The notes beneath the pieces were generated by a model. It saw only the letters and a program-made list of their open reading frames with translations, ran no database searches and had not been told where the DNA came from. 64,000 bases of DNA from Diatrype stigma (lineage: Eukaryota > Ascomycota > Sordariomycetes > Xylariales > Diatrypaceae): positions 129,024-193,023 of the forward strand of contig JAKJXP020000035.1 of assembly GCA_022225965.2 (NCBI GenBank). Reading direction: 5' to 3'. How positions within the stretch are numbered: the stretch's first letter is position 1; each line of letters starts with the position of its first letter. Of this stretch, positions 22,512 to 33,929 are shown in pieces. Made by a program: the position numbers and the translations under genes.

Positions 22512-23512
22512 ATGACAGCCCTCCGCACTTCCACGTCACGGTTGCTTGCCGCTTCGTCACGGCCAACCATGCGATCCGCGCCCATGTTCGCTCGGTCCAT
22601 GGCAACCCTGGGCGATGCCACCGTTGATGCCAACCCTAAAGGCAGCTCCGATTCGCGCATCAAGTCCTTCCAGGTCTACCGGTGGAATCCCGACACCCCG
22701 TCCGAGAAGCCGAAGATGCAGACGTACAAGCTGGATTTGAACAAGACCGGACCTATGGTTCTCGACGCCCTGGTCCGGATCAAGAACGAGATAGACCCCA
22801 CCCTGACCTTCCGCCGGAGTTGCAGAGAGGGCATCTGCGGTAGTTGCGCCATGAACATCAACGGAGTGAACACCCTAGCCTGCTTGTGTAAGTCGGGGTC
22901 CTGGACTTAACTACTACTATGTGTCCCGGCGAGGCGCTGATTGCAAGATTCTAGGCCGGATACCTACGGAAACTAGCAAGGAGATGAAAATCTACCCCCT
23001 CCCGCACGCCTACGTCGTCAAGGATCTCGTGCCCGACTTGACGCACTTCTATAAGCAGTACAAATCGATCAAGCCATATCTTCAGAGGGACACCCCTGCG
23101 CCTGACGTAGGTTAACCCTCGACTTGGATTGGCGGCGCGCCATCCATATACATGGCAGATTTCATGCACATGCTAACGGTGTTGTTTACAGGGCAAGGAG
23201 TACCGACAGAGCAAGGCCGACCGCCGAAAGTTGGATGGACTGTACGAATGCATCCTTTGCGCTTGCTGCTCGACGGCATGTCCCTCGTACTGGTGGAACG
23301 CCGAAGAATATCTAGGACCTGCGATCCTGCTGCAGTCGTACCGCTGGCTCATCGACTCACGAGACGAGAAGAAGGAAGCGCGTAAAGCCGCCCTCGATAA
23401 CTCCATGAGCTTGTACCGGTGTCACACCATCCTGAACTGCACGCGGACATGCCCCAAGGGTCTAAACCCGGGCTTGGCCATTGCGCAAATCAGGAAGGAG
23501 CTGGCCTTCTGA
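22512..23512 (+). CDS. sdh2: Succinate dehydrogenase iron-sulfur subunit
   Basis: Exons 22512-22887, 22955-23106 and 23192-23512 give 282 residues. It is the electron-carrying subunit of respiratory complex II in the mitochondrial inner membrane. A presequence ([21 protein letters not shown]) precedes the ferredoxin-like domain with the [2Fe-2S] ligands in [22 protein letters not shown], interrupted by intron 1 just after. The C-terminal domain has [12 protein letters not shown] and [14 protein letters not shown] for the [4Fe-4S] and [3Fe-4S] clusters. The Pro after the second cluster (CPSYWW) and the His of RCHTI are the residues altered in many SDHI-fungicide-resistant fungi; both are wild type here. 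Convergent with the CCCH gene, 360 bp downstream. Confidence 0.97.
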
Positions 23513-23873
23513 TCTTGGAGAAAAAAAGAAAGAAAAGAAATAAGGGTTCCGGATGGATGATAGGGTTCCATGGAAGGGGGATCCTGGGAGGGAACGACTG
23601 TACAAATTTCGACGAATTATGTTTTACCGCCAGATTTCACTGTGTCTAGGCTGGGTATACGACCTTGGCCGTGTTCCTTTGTCTGATGTTCCAGCATGGG
23701 TGGAGTTTGCCTAGGTAGTTCAAGCTAAAGTAGCAAAAAAACATGTAAATTCACATATCTGCCTTGCGCGGGACTACGTTCCTCTGGTAGGAGACCCAGT
23801 TGCCTTCTAGGCAACATACCAGACGCTCTATCCCCCCTTTTTGATACACCCATTGACCTGCCCCTTTATCGCC
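23513..23873. other. Convergent intergenic region
   Basis: 360 bp between two 3' ends; an A-rich stretch at 23520-23540 follows the sdh2 stop. No gene. Confidence 0.5.
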
Positions 23874-26297
23874 TTACACTTCGACCAACTGGCCAGTCTT
23901 AGTGCCATCAGTCTCCTCCCGCTTACCCTCCAGAGGAGCTGTGTTAACAGTCGTCTCGATGATCTCCGTCTTCACCGGCTCTTCGTCTTGCATCTCTAGA
24001 TAATTGATGACAGCTCTCTGCGGTGCTAGGTCGTCAGCCTTGCCGTCGTCGGCGTTACTATTGCTGTTGCTGTTCCCGTTCCCGTGGGTATTCGCCACAA
24101 TGATGCCCCCCGCCGCCCCCTTCCCCTTCCGTCCTCCACCATGTTCCTTCTCCTGCTCCTTGACACGAGGCCGGGCGGCCCCACCACCACTCTCACCACC
24201 ACCTGCATTATTGCTACTCGGTCGAACAGGTGGCGGCGTCCAACCGCTGCCTATCATCGCCTTGATCATGTCCTTCCAGTCGCGCGCCATCTTCTTATTA
24301 CTCCCACCCCCACTCCCGTTACTCTTACTACCATCAGAAGGCAAAAAACTCCCCCCGGCGACAGCCGCGGGAGGGAGATTTCTTTGGAGAGGAAGAGGGG
24401 CAAGGGGAAGGGACGGCGGAGGGACACCACCACTACCGGTAGTAGTAGTGATACGATGCGCCATGCTGACCGCGGCCCGCCACCACGCCGGATAGTCCCC
24501 GAGCCCGACCTCGCGCAGGCCCTCGGCCGTCCCCGGCATCGCGTGCGCGTACCGGCACGCGCCCTCCCACTTGCACCGGCCGTGGTGGCACCAGTGCCGG
24601 CAGTAGACGCCGCCGACGCCGCCGCCGACGCCGCCGCCGCCGCCTCCGTTGCTTACGAAGTCCTTGTTGTTGCCATTCTGGATCTGGTGGTGTTGGTGTT
24701 GGTGTTGGTGGTAGATACTACTACTACTGGTGCTAACATTTTGGTGGCGCCTGGAAACTGCTGCTGTGCTTGGTGTTGGTGCTGTTGATGATGACAGAAG
24801 CGAAGGCGGCGGTGGTGGCGGCGGCAGTGGTGGCAATAGGTGGTGGTGCTGGTGGTTGTGGCGGCCGCGGCCCGCGAGAGGGTGCGAGGGCTTGTAGAAG
24901 GAGGCGAGGAGGCGGTCGGCTGGGTGGGAGTACAGGCGGGAGTTATTGGGGGGGTCAGGGCTAGGTTTGGGGTGCGAGCTGGAATGGTGGGTAGCAATAG
25001 CATTGGTGTTGGCATTGGCTGCAGTAGCAACGCCAGAGGTAGGGGGAGGACCGCCGGCGCCGTACACCACCGAACCCGAGGAAGGGCGGTAGTGGTGTGG
25101 GTGCTGGTGGGAGCGGGTCGGCAGGGGCGCGTACAAGTACGGGCTCGCGCTGCTTCCGTGGACGGTGGGCGAGGGCAGGCGCAGCGGCGGCGACGATGAC
25201 GATGACGACGACGACTCCTCGTCGGTGTTGTTATTTCGACCAGCGGTGGTGGTGCCGGTCTTAATATTACTGCCGCCGCCGCCGCCATTCTTCCCTGCAA
25301 CTGCTGCTGTTGCTGTGGTGGCCGTCGATGGAGGCTCAGGCTCGGGTCCGCGCTCGCCGCCCTCGGGAGATGAGGAACCGGAACCGGCGGTAGTCGAGGT
25401 GCAAGTGCCGGTCGAAGCCGAGATCGAGCCGGCGCCCGAGCCCGAGCCCACCGAGGATGAAGAGGCGCTGTCCTCACCATCGCCATTGCCATCGCCTTCG
25501 CGGTAGGGGGCTGTTGGTTGTGGTGGCGGCGGCGGCAGCAGCCGGCCGCTGCTCGAATCTTCGGGATAGGGGTAAGAGCAGGGGTAGGGGTAGGGCGAAT
25601 TGTCGTAAGACAATAGCGGCGGCGGCCAAGCCTTTCGACGGGCGGCCAGCTTCAGTTTCTGCATCTGCTTCAGTTTCAGCTTTTGCTTCTGCTTTAGCTT
25701 CAGCCTCTGCCGCTGTCGCTGCTGCTGCTGACTCTCCCCATCACCGTCACCGCGTCCTCCTCCTGCTGCTGCTGCTGCGAACGCCTGGGGCTGGTGGAAG
25801 TGGACCTCGTAGAAGAACTCGGGTCCTGAGCCGTCTCCCCCCTTAACAGCAGCCACCGTGCCCAGGTTGGTCAGCCCGACCGTCTGCTCGACGGCCAGCG
25901 CCCGCGGCACCCCCAGCACGTCCATCCACTCCGGTAGCTGGTCTACGGGCAGCAGCGGTACCATCGGTCCCGGGATCGTCACCGGGCCCGAGGCCGTGTG
26001 CTTGGTGGTCCCCGGCCGCACGAGGAAGTGCTGCGGTAGGGGGACGACGATCTGCCTCGGTTGCTGCGGTTGCTGGTGCTGTTGTAGCTGCTGATGCTGA
26101 GGTGGTCCATGTTGGGGATGGTGTTGTTCGGTGATTAGTGGTGGTATAGCCTGTGTTGTCGTCGTAGGGGTCGCCCCTGTTGTTGTTGTTGTTGTTGTTA
26201 ATACTGATATGTGGGTTGATCCTGGTGCTGGGCCAGTCATGTGGTAGTCGTCTCTGCCAGCAGGCCCTGTAGCTTGTTGCTGCTGGTTGGCGCTCAT
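23874..26297 (-). CDS. CCCH zinc-finger protein with long low-complexity regions
   Basis: Single 807-codon frame from the ATG at 26297. One CCCH finger lies at 566-585, Cys566-X8-Cys575-X5-Cys581-X3-His585 (CRHWCHHGRCKWEGACRYAH), followed by GLREVGLGDYPAWW, a segment often seen after this finger in filamentous fungi. The finger type binds RNA in many proteins. Near residues 105-170 is a second ordered-looking block (PGPMVPLLPVDQLPEW, VGLTNLGTVAAVKGG). The rest is low complexity: Gln, Thr, Ser, Gly and Pro runs, and a KLKQKQKLKLK tract near residue 205. These repeats generate long spurious frames on both strands. Function beyond likely nucleic-acid binding is unknown. An intron inside low-complexity sequence cannot be excluded. 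Confidence 0.8.
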   Translation of the reverse strand: MSANQQQQATGPAGRDDYHMTGPAPGSTHISVLTTTTTTTGATPTTTTQAIPPLITEQHHPQHGPPQHQQLQQHQQPQQPRQIVVPLPQHFLVRPGTTKHTASGPVTIPGPMVPLLPVDQLPEWMDVLGVPRALAVEQTVGLTNLGTVAAVKGGDGSGPEFFYEVHFHQPQAFAAAAAGGGRGDGDGESQQQQRQRQRLKLKQKQKLKLKQMQKLKLAARRKAWPPPLLSYDNSPYPYPCSYPYPEDSSSGRLLPPPPPQPTAPYREGDGNGDGEDSASSSSVGSGSGAGSISASTGTCTSTTAGSGSSSPEGGERGPEPEPPSTATTATAAVAGKNGGGGGSNIKTGTTTAGRNNNTDEESSSSSSSSPPLRLPSPTVHGSSASPYLYAPLPTRSHQHPHHYRPSSGSVVYGAGGPPPTSGVATAANANTNAIATHHSSSHPKPSPDPPNNSRLYSHPADRLLASFYKPSHPLAGRGRHNHQHHHLLPPLPPPPPPPSLLSSSTAPTPSTAAVSRRHQNVSTSSSSIYHQHQHQHHQIQNGNNKDFVSNGGGGGGVGGGVGGVYCRHWCHHGRCKWEGACRYAHAMPGTAEGLREVGLGDYPAWWRAAVSMAHRITTTTGSGGVPPPSLPLAPLPLQRNLPPAAVAGGSFLPSDGSKSNGSGGGSNKKMARDWKDMIKAMIGSGWTPPPVRPSSNNAGGGESGGGAARPRVKEQEKEHGGGRKGKGAAGGIIVANTHGNGNSNSNSNADDGKADDLAPQRAVINYLEMQDEEPVKTEIIETTVNTAPLEGKREETDGTKTGQLVEV

Positions 26298-26857
26298 GGT
26301 TTTGGCTCACTTGTTGCTACCTGAAGGATAGTTGATAATGGTTACGGCAAGGCTATTCATGGACTAACCAACATAATCGAATAGATGGTAGTCTAAATAA
26401 AAGAGAAATTGATAGGGCGTGGCCCAACCAAGGAGGAAAGAAGCGTGAGTGCCCGGGTTTTTACATTGACGAAGAAGACAACCTACCAACCCATTACCGG
26501 AACTCGACGGATCGTTTGAAGGCTTCTGATTTATCTCGCTTGTTCCTCTTGGCTTTGGGCGTGCTTTGCTAGCTCTCTAGCCGTATGTACCTATCTATAT
26601 ATTTGTTTGTAAATAAGCTATCGTGGCAAATCAGCCCCAAACCAAACTACAACCTAGCAGGAGTTTGTTCTAGGGAAATATTTGGATAGAGGGATTTCAG
26701 CTCCCTTTCTTCTATACTTTGAAACTAGTTTAGGGGGTGGTCTCTACTGAGTTGAGGTCTGGTTAAGTACCTATTGACGCAGGAAATCTGTAAGCTTGAC
26801 ACTGCTTTCTTCCAGCTTCCTTTGCTTGTACGAACAAACGTATTCAGAGAGTTTTCA
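26298..26857. other. Intergenic spacer
   Basis: 560 bp between the TBCE stop and the CCCH start, both on the minus strand: CCCH promoter and TBCE terminator region. No recognisable feature beyond a short T-rich stretch. Confidence 0.5.
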
Positions 26858-28813
26858 TCACCTGATCTCCACCCGTATCTTTGCCTCCAAGCCATCAACA
26901 CAGAAGCCCAGCTGCCGGGGCCCATCGTGCAGCTCAACTTCCCGTTTGACCCACTTGCCAGCTTTCCCTGCCCCTTCCCCTGGCTGTGAGGAGGCCGCGG
27001 TGTCCTGCTCGCTGACCCCTGGTTCAACTCTTTGTTCCTCCTCCTCACCATCATCATTTTCCTCGTCGCTGTCGTCTTCAACTTCATCATCAAAGCCCGC
27101 GACCGGGTCCCACTCCCCCGTCTCCCAGATCAAGCGCAGCGCCAGCGGTCGGACGCCAAACAGCTTGCCGGCGATCCCCTTGACAGTGTAGATGTCGAAG
27201 CTCTTGGGGATCCTGGTGGTTCGCTGCGTGGATGCCACGGGGTCGTCGCTGTCGCTGCTCTTCTCCGGCGGCGGCTGCAGGACGAAATGTACCGTCACTA
27301 GCCTAGCTTCCAGGAAGGCAGGGTTGATCTCCTTCTCGCGGACCACGACCGGAGGCCCGTAGAGCTCGCACAGCTCGGCGTATCTCTTATGCCTTTGGAT
27401 CACATCCGCCTCCTCGCTCTCCGGCACGGCGGCTAGATGCTTCCCGATGCGTGCTAGGTAGAACATCTCGGCGTTCTGGCGGTCGTCCTTGGTGATGGTG
27501 CCAAAGTTCAGCGCCTTGAGATTCCCGAGATGGCCTACCATTAGCATGTACGCCTCTTCCGTAGCCGTTTTCGACTGAACTGAGTACTCCGGATCCGGAT
27601 TGTCGTAGATGGGGTTGTGGGCGAAACGCAGGGATGTCAGCCCCGGGAAGCAGGTCGGGAGATCATCTACGAACGCCCAGGTCGCCACTTGGTTGTACGA
27701 TATGTCGACATACTGAAGACTCTCGGGGAATACGGGGAGAGGGCCAGAGGCATCTTTAGCGAGCGAGGAGATCTGGTTGCCCTTGAGATGTAGATTGCGG
27801 AGAGACTTCAGCGCGGCTAAGCTCGCGATGTCGGAAAGAGAACTGAAGTCATTCAGTTCCAGATAGAGAGAAGTCAAAGTAGAAGATAGTGTGTGGAATG
27901 GGGTTTCTGGGAGGGAGGAAAACTGGTTAATGCTGGCAGTCAGTGTGGATAGGTCGGGGAATTTGGTTGCCACATGACACATTTCCTCCCATGTCATGAG
28001 TGTTTCTTCGAGAGCGAGGTTTTCGACGTTCTTTAGAGCTTCCTCAGCTCCATTAATACCGACGTCTTCGAGGATACCCTGAAAGCGGTTGCCACTAGAT
28101 CCCACTTAGCGTCACGAACTGGAGGAGGGCGGTCCGAGTCAGTGATAGGGCCAACAACAACAACGACTCACTTCAGACGCAGGCTTCGCAGCCCATCCAA
28201 CTCGGAGCAGATGGCCACCACCGTCCCAACACGCTGGAACAGGTTACGGCTGAGGTCCAGGTCCTTGATCTTAGGGCAGAGAGTCCGGATCTTCTCGTCG
28301 CCTTCAGCGTACGCGGAAGCGATGCGCGCTCCGTCGAGGATGGCGAACTTGAGCTCCGACAGCTGGGCCTGCTGGCGGCGGATCTTCTCGAAACCGACCT
28401 CCTCGGCCACCTTTCCCGAGAACTGGATGGCTTCGGCCGCGCTGAGCTCTGCGGTGTATTTCCCGACGAGCGCCGAGACAAAACTCAGAGGCTTCTCGGC
28501 GGGGCGCGTCGGCCGCACGAACGAAGCCGCGGTCGCCGCTTTGGATCGACCTAAAGAATCAAGGTTCAGTACATAATATACCTTATAGATATACCATATG
28601 CATATACCATATACATTCGGTGCATCGGAGACTCCACGTACATGAGAAGTAGCGGACTCCCTTGTGCGAGCCGTCGTGCTTCCCCCGACTCGGCTCGTCC
28701 CATTCGACGCCAAGCCAGGTTCCAGTTGTGCCAGCCACTCCGCCGATATAGCGGACGGTGCAGACGGCCCCATCAAAGGATAGCCGATCTCCGGTCTTGA
28801 CCTGAGACGTCAT
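26858..28813 (-). CDS. Tubulin-folding cofactor E (CAP-Gly and LRR)
   Basis: Exons 28813-28642, 28550-28172 and 28094-26858 give 595 residues. The N-terminal CAP-Gly domain (GDRLSFDGAVCTVRYIGG, WDEPSRGKHDGSHKG, YFSCRS) spans about 8-65; intron 1 splits its last codon. Leucine-rich repeats follow (IKDLDLSRNLFQ, LTSLYLELNDFSSL, LRNLHLKGNQISSL, LQYVDISYNQV), then an acidic linker and a ubiquitin-like C-terminus. The cofactor (Pac2 in budding yeast, Alp21 in fission yeast) binds alpha-tubulin and acts with cofactors C and D to form the tubulin heterodimer. An in-frame TTG-led extension upstream of 28813 is not needed. Introns have GTACGT and GTGAGT donors. Confidence 0.92.
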
Positions 28814-29261
28814 TTTTCTTACACTGAACACCGGCAATTCCAGTGAACCATGTTTGTAAATTGGTTCGGGGTGCGTGTCAATAGCGTAGGCATTACCTAT
28901 TACTTAAGTGCTTAAGTATGTAGCGGATCTGGTTCGTGTCGAGTTAGGCAACCACTTACGGAGTCGTTTAGTTGCATCCTTTTGTCAATCTAAGGCACTG
29001 TCCGCTTGGGCTTGACGACTCGCCCACATATAGGAGGACACCACATATTCCACCCCTTTTAGGTACACATATACTATGTACTTATATATTATACACACAC
29101 ATCCCTTTTGAACCTATATTCATTTTGCAATGTTTCGCATGTCAATGTCAATCCCCAATAGAATCCTCTGATCTCTGTTTTCACAATGCGACAAGATAAC
29201 ATTCATCTAGTACCTACATAGGCATCTCGCATGACTACATGCATATACGCACCCCCCCTCG
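28814..29261. other. Intergenic spacer
   Basis: About 450 bp between tandem minus-strand genes; contains an AT-rich TATA/CACA stretch at 29070-29100. No gene recognised. Confidence 0.5.
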
Positions 29262-30372
29262 TCATAGCTTGCTCTTAGCCTCCCCGACGACCTTGATGAG
29301 CGCCCTGCCATTGCTAAGGCACACCTTGCCGCCCGCGACCTTGGTCACGAAGCGGACCTCCTCCCAGCCCCCCTCCTTCGTCTCGCCGGTCCGCCACGCC
29401 GACGTGACGAGCTTGTCGCCGGGCTTGACGGGGCTCGCGAACCGGGCCTGGAACTCGCGGATGTTGGCCGGGTCGCTGCCGCCGAGCTTCTGCAGCAGGC
29501 CGTGGCAGGTCGTGTTGAACGAGTACAGGCCGTGGATGATGACGCCGCCGAAGCCCATCTGCTTGCCCGGCCCCGGGTGCGCGTGCAGCGGGTTGTAGTC
29601 GCCGTTGAGGCGGTACAGCAGCGCCGTCTGCGCGTCCGTCTGCACCTCGAACTCGGCGTCGGGCTTCCGGGCGGCCGCGTCGGCCGGCGGGGGGAAGGTC
29701 TCGGTCGCGGGGCCCTTGGGCCCGCCCCAGTTGCCCTGCCCGACGAAGAAGCTGCTGCCGACGGCGCGCGAGTACACCTCCCCGCTCGCCTTGTCGACGA
29801 GGTCCGTCTGCAGCTCCAGCACCGTGCCCGGGCGGCCCTTGTCGTACACCCCCAGCACCTTGGTCCGGATCTCGAACGTCTTGCCGGCCGACGTCGGGGG
29901 CAGCGGCTTGAGGAACTGGATCAGGCGCTGCCCGTCGACCACCCGGCGCGAGTCGAAGTCGGGCACGCCCGGGATCTTGACGGCCTTCTGCGCCGCGTAG
30001 AAGTCGATCACCTCTTGCGTGTTGCCCTTGAAAGCTGCGCGGCGCAATTGCATGTCAGTCAGCGGCACATGCGACCGGGAGTTCGGGGGGGGGAGGGGGG
30101 TATTATATGTTATTTTTGAAAGGGCGCAACGGACGGAGAATTAGCGGGTATGTTGGAAAGACGGCGAAATTGGGGTCGAGTTCCTGTAGCAATGTGAGCC
30201 AGGTTAAGCGAGCCTTTCAGTCGGTGATGGCTTGTTAAGCGGCGTTACGTACGTAGAGGAAATGCAGCTCATCGAAGGTGCAGCCGATGCTGTTCGCGAA
30301 CAAGAGAGCATCACGCTTCAGCCATGATACCTCGTTGGGAGGGTATTCGAAACCAACGCCTGGGCCGCTCAT
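29262..30372 (-). CDS. Peroxisomal 2-enoyl-CoA hydratase 2 (MaoC family)
   Basis: Exons 30372-30253, 30183-30135 and 30034-29262 give 313 residues. The hydratase-2 motif is YRLNGDYNPLHAHPG followed by GFGGVIIHGL, with the catalytic Asp and His present. The protein ends in SKL, a type 1 peroxisomal targeting signal. Length and order fit a stand-alone double hot-dog hydratase similar to the C-terminal part of fungal Fox2, which hydrates trans-2-enoyl-CoA to (R)-3-hydroxyacyl-CoA in beta-oxidation. The 49-nt exon 2 restores the family sequence AVFPTYPLILPFKGNTQEVIDFY. Intron 2 uses an unusual donor, GTCCGT; without this splice the first 56 residues are lost or a stop is read. A start at the internal frame near 30068 is therefore unlikely. 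Confidence 0.9.
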
Positions 30373-31002
30373 TTTTTGAGATTTGGGGACGGATGCGACT
30401 CTTCAATTCTTCAATGAGTCCTAAAAGTACACTACACTATGTCAAGGATAAAATACGCAACTCGAACTTCAAACATGCAATTGTTAAAATAGATGATTGA
30501 TGAAAGGTTGATGGATACAGACGTCAATTAATTCCAGCAGCTCCGTTAACCGGCAGCTGCTTCTTTAAGTAGCACCTACTACGGTATGTACCTGCTCTGC
30601 GGCCCGAACCCATGTGCCGAGGTTCAATGGACGATGCAGGTGCAGTGTCAATACGACTATCGGCACCGGGCACTTTAGCTATCGACACCGGACATTAACC
30701 GCATTTGGACGCACCTTCACTGTACCATCTACCACCTAAAGGCACTATCTAACACATCACTTAACACATTACCTACCGCATTACTTACTATATACATATA
30801 TATCCGAAGGGACTTTTATCGTTTTTTTAAACCTTTCGGATTTAAATTTAACCCTATTTAATTTGTAATTGCGTTGCATATGTATTACGTAATTGCAAGT
30901 GCAATTATAAGTGCAATTATAAATGTAAATATAATTATAATTGCAAGTATAAATGTAAATACAGGCGTAGGCTGTATGTACGTACGTTATAGGTAGTTAT
31001 AG

Positions 31003-31060
31003 GTAGGTAGGTAGGTAGGTAGGTAGGTAGGTAAGTAGGTAGGTAGATAGGTAGGTAAAT
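31003..31060. repeat. TAGG microsatellite
   Basis: About a dozen copies of TAGG, some changed to TAAG or TAGA, inside the split Mutator-like element. Confidence 0.9.
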
Positions 31061-31154
31061 GTTAAGGAGTGACTTAGATAGTAGCGGGGCAAAAATGTGG
31101 CTTAAAGTGTGGTACGGGTGGCTAGTACGCTAATCTTACCAAATGCGGTTAATG

Positions 31155-31159
31155 TCCGG
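31155..31159. repeat. Target site duplication of gypsy element, left copy
   Basis: TCCGG directly precedes the left LTR and is repeated at 41016-41020 directly after the right LTR. Confidence 0.85.
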
Positions 31160-31328
31160 TGTAAGGACAAACTTTAAGTAAAAGACGATAATAATTCTTT
31201 TAAGAAAAGACTAGCTACAGCTAAGCTAATAAAATCTATTAATATAATAAAAGACAAAACCCATTATTTTCTGGTTAAAAAAAGGAACTTTTAAATAAAA
31301 AAGCTTCTTATAATAACTTTTTATAACA
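31160..31328. repeat. LTR of gypsy element (3' LTR relative to coding)
   Basis: 169 bp, TGTAAGGAC to TATAACA. It aligns without gaps to 40847-41015; I count about 30 differences, all transitions, as expected from RIP. Because the coding remnants are on the minus strand this is the downstream LTR. A purine-rich stretch (31329-31345 read on the minus strand) next to it may be the polypurine tract. Confidence 0.88.
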
Positions 31329-31377
31329 ACTTATCCTCTTTTTAAGAAACGTTATTAACGTTTTATTAATATTACTT

Positions 31378-33440
31378 ATTTAGCAATACGGATTTTCTTA
31401 GCTGCTTTTTTTAATTCTTTAAAGGCTTTATTTAAAGACTTCCTTTTTAATACGGCCGGAATTAAGTTATTGGAATTTATAAACGAAGCCGAAGGCTTTT
31501 TTTGGTAAAATATTGGCTTTGGTTATAATAATTCGAATATTATTATTTATTAAAAAACGTAATTTAAATTCTTTTTTTTTGTTTTAAATATGCCTTATTT
31601 GGTTATGTCCTATGAATTTAATATTTAATGCGTTGCTATTATTTAATACGGCTTTGGCAATAACGTATGAATCGTTTTTAAGGCCTTAAATATTGGTTTT
31701 AAAAATAACGTATAAATTGTCTTTAAGGCCGTAAATATTGGTTTTAATATTTGATATGTTTTTAATAATAACGTATAAGCCGCTTTTAAGGTATAAAACA
31801 TTAATTCGAATGTTTTATATTAAATCGCCGATAAGGAAAAACGTATCGTATTTTAGGTTTTAAATATTAAAGATAAATGTATTTTACGGAAAAACGAATG
31901 CAGCTTTTGTGGCTTAAAAAGTAATAAAGATATACGTAAAAATAATAATAACTTCGTAATAAGGTTTAATTTTAATGCTATATTTATTATTTATATTTTC
32001 ATATTTGCTATTTATATTAATAATATTGTTAATACGTTTGCGTTATATAAGGTTATTTCGTATATTATGCCGAATGCTATCGATTTATTTCTTAATTATA
32101 ATATAAAAATATCGTTTATTTCCTTTGCCGCGTTTATTTTTTTAAGATATTTCTTAAAATCCTTGCGTTTAAATATATTTCGTCCGGAAATGTTAAATAT
32201 CTTTTATAAAACGTCCGTTATACATAACGTTAATGTATTATTTAATAATGTTTATAATTAAATGGCCTTATTATATAAATGCAATTAAATTTCGTTATAA
32301 TTAATCTATTCGTTAAAAGCTTTATTTAATGTTATAATATTATTTCCGATAATATTAATTGTTTTTTCGATAAAGCTATATTCGTTTAATTTATTAACCA
32401 TATATATATTTGTTTTGTTTTTGGCTTACGGATTTAGCATATTATCGATGTCTTATATAATTTATTTATATTCGTTTTATAATATCATTTTTTATTTTAA
32501 ACCAATAACATTAACGAATTATAATTAAAACGCCTATAACGAAAACGTTATTATTACCATAAACATAAAGCCGTTTAAAAAAGCTGGTTTTATATATACT
32601 TGTTTCGGCGATATCTTTTTAAACTGGATTATTCGTAATAATTAAGGCTTTAATTTAAAGGTATTAAAGGTTTTTATTTTAGCTATTTTAGCCAATGCTG
32701 GCTTAATAACCGATATGCATTTTTTATAAGCCAAATTGTTCTTATTATAATATTTCTTTTAATAAATTAGGATTCGTTTAATATCCGTTAATATAATGTA
32801 TTATTTTATTCCGGCTTATTATAATCTTAATAATACCTTTTACGGCTACGAATTAAATTTATTCGCGTTTTTATATATTCGAAACGCTTTTATTTTTTCC
32901 TTAAGAAATAACCGATACTTATAATTCGAATCGTTTTTTTAACCATTTTTATGTTTTTTCTTAATAACTATTGCCAATATTTTTAATATGTCCTGTTAAA
33001 TTTTGAAATTCGCTGGTTAATTCGTAGGATTAATCTTCGCCAACGCGTCGACTATCAATTTTAAATCCATGTTTATCGGAAACATGTATACCTTAAAAAC
33101 TTTTTTCTAATAATTCTCCGCGTTTTTGAAACCTTTAATTATCTTTACGTCTTTTTTTGGCATTTTTTTGTATTTATTTAAAGCCATTCTTATTTTCGAT
33201 AAAGGCGCAAAATTTGACTTATTAATTTCTAACCATTGCGTTTAAAAAGTATTCGCATAATTTTTGATTTTTACCGATATTAATAAATTAATACTTCCAT
33301 ACGAAAAGGTTTTATCGAAAAAAGCCTTATTTTCGATTTTTGCGTTTATTATTTTGTTATTTCGTATTATAAAAATCGTTTTAAGAATAAAAAACTAAAA
33401 GGAAAAATCGATACGAAAAAATAATAAGAAAAAAAAAAAT
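31378..33440 (-). pseudogene. Unidentified degenerate coding segment between chromodomain and 3' LTR
   Basis: Minus-strand translation gives long protein-like stretches in shifting frames, rich in Lys, Ile and Asn. Examples are QWLEINKSNFAPLSKIRMAL near 33.2 kb, KIIKGFKNAENY near 33.1 kb, and an end near 31.4 kb, KKAAKKIRIAK, closed by a stop. Stops fall at spacings like those in the RIP-damaged pol region, so this was probably coding before RIP. I recognise no domain. It could be a third retrotransposon frame, a captured host gene, or another element inserted before RIP. Confidence 0.5.
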
Positions 33441-33723
33441 AACAAGAAACTTATATTTGTTCCGGAAAAAAATTTTCTTTATTAATATATGGTTTATATA
33501 TATATATATACGGCATTATAAACATATAAATATATTATAATGCTTAGGTTTTAATGTTTTATAAATAACTTTTATTAATTATTATAATATATTAATATTT
33601 AAACCTTTATGTTAATTTTTGGAATTACTTATACTAGCTTTTAATCGGATTTTGTATTTATTAACGTATTAAAAGAAATAACGTTTTCGTTTTTAAGTTT
33701 CAGTTTTTTTAAAATTAATTTAT

Positions 33724-33897
33724 GCTTTCGATCGAATTCGTATATCAATTTAATAGCGTTTTATATAAATAATTGTTTTAAATATTATTCGTTTTATTAT
33801 AACGGCCATTCTTTTTATTTTATTAAATATTCGAACGTTGGTTTGCCTTGTTTATTAATTCGTTTTTTAAGCAAGAACTTTAATTCGTAAAATATCT
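33724..33897 (-). pseudogene. Retrotransposon chromodomain remnant
   Basis: The minus strand reads FLLKKRINKQGKPTFEYLIK, then a stop where Trp is expected, KEWPL, further stops, and NAIKLIYEFDRKH. Spacing and residues follow the chromodomain pattern (EYLVKWKG, then a Trp-centred strand, then a C-terminal helix). The stop codons sit where the conserved Trp codons would be, as TGG to TAA changes under RIP. Chromodomains direct integration to heterochromatin in some chromoviruses. Confidence 0.75.
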
Positions 33898-33929
33898 ATT
33901 CGTCGTTGTTTTTTTTAATAATGATTTAT

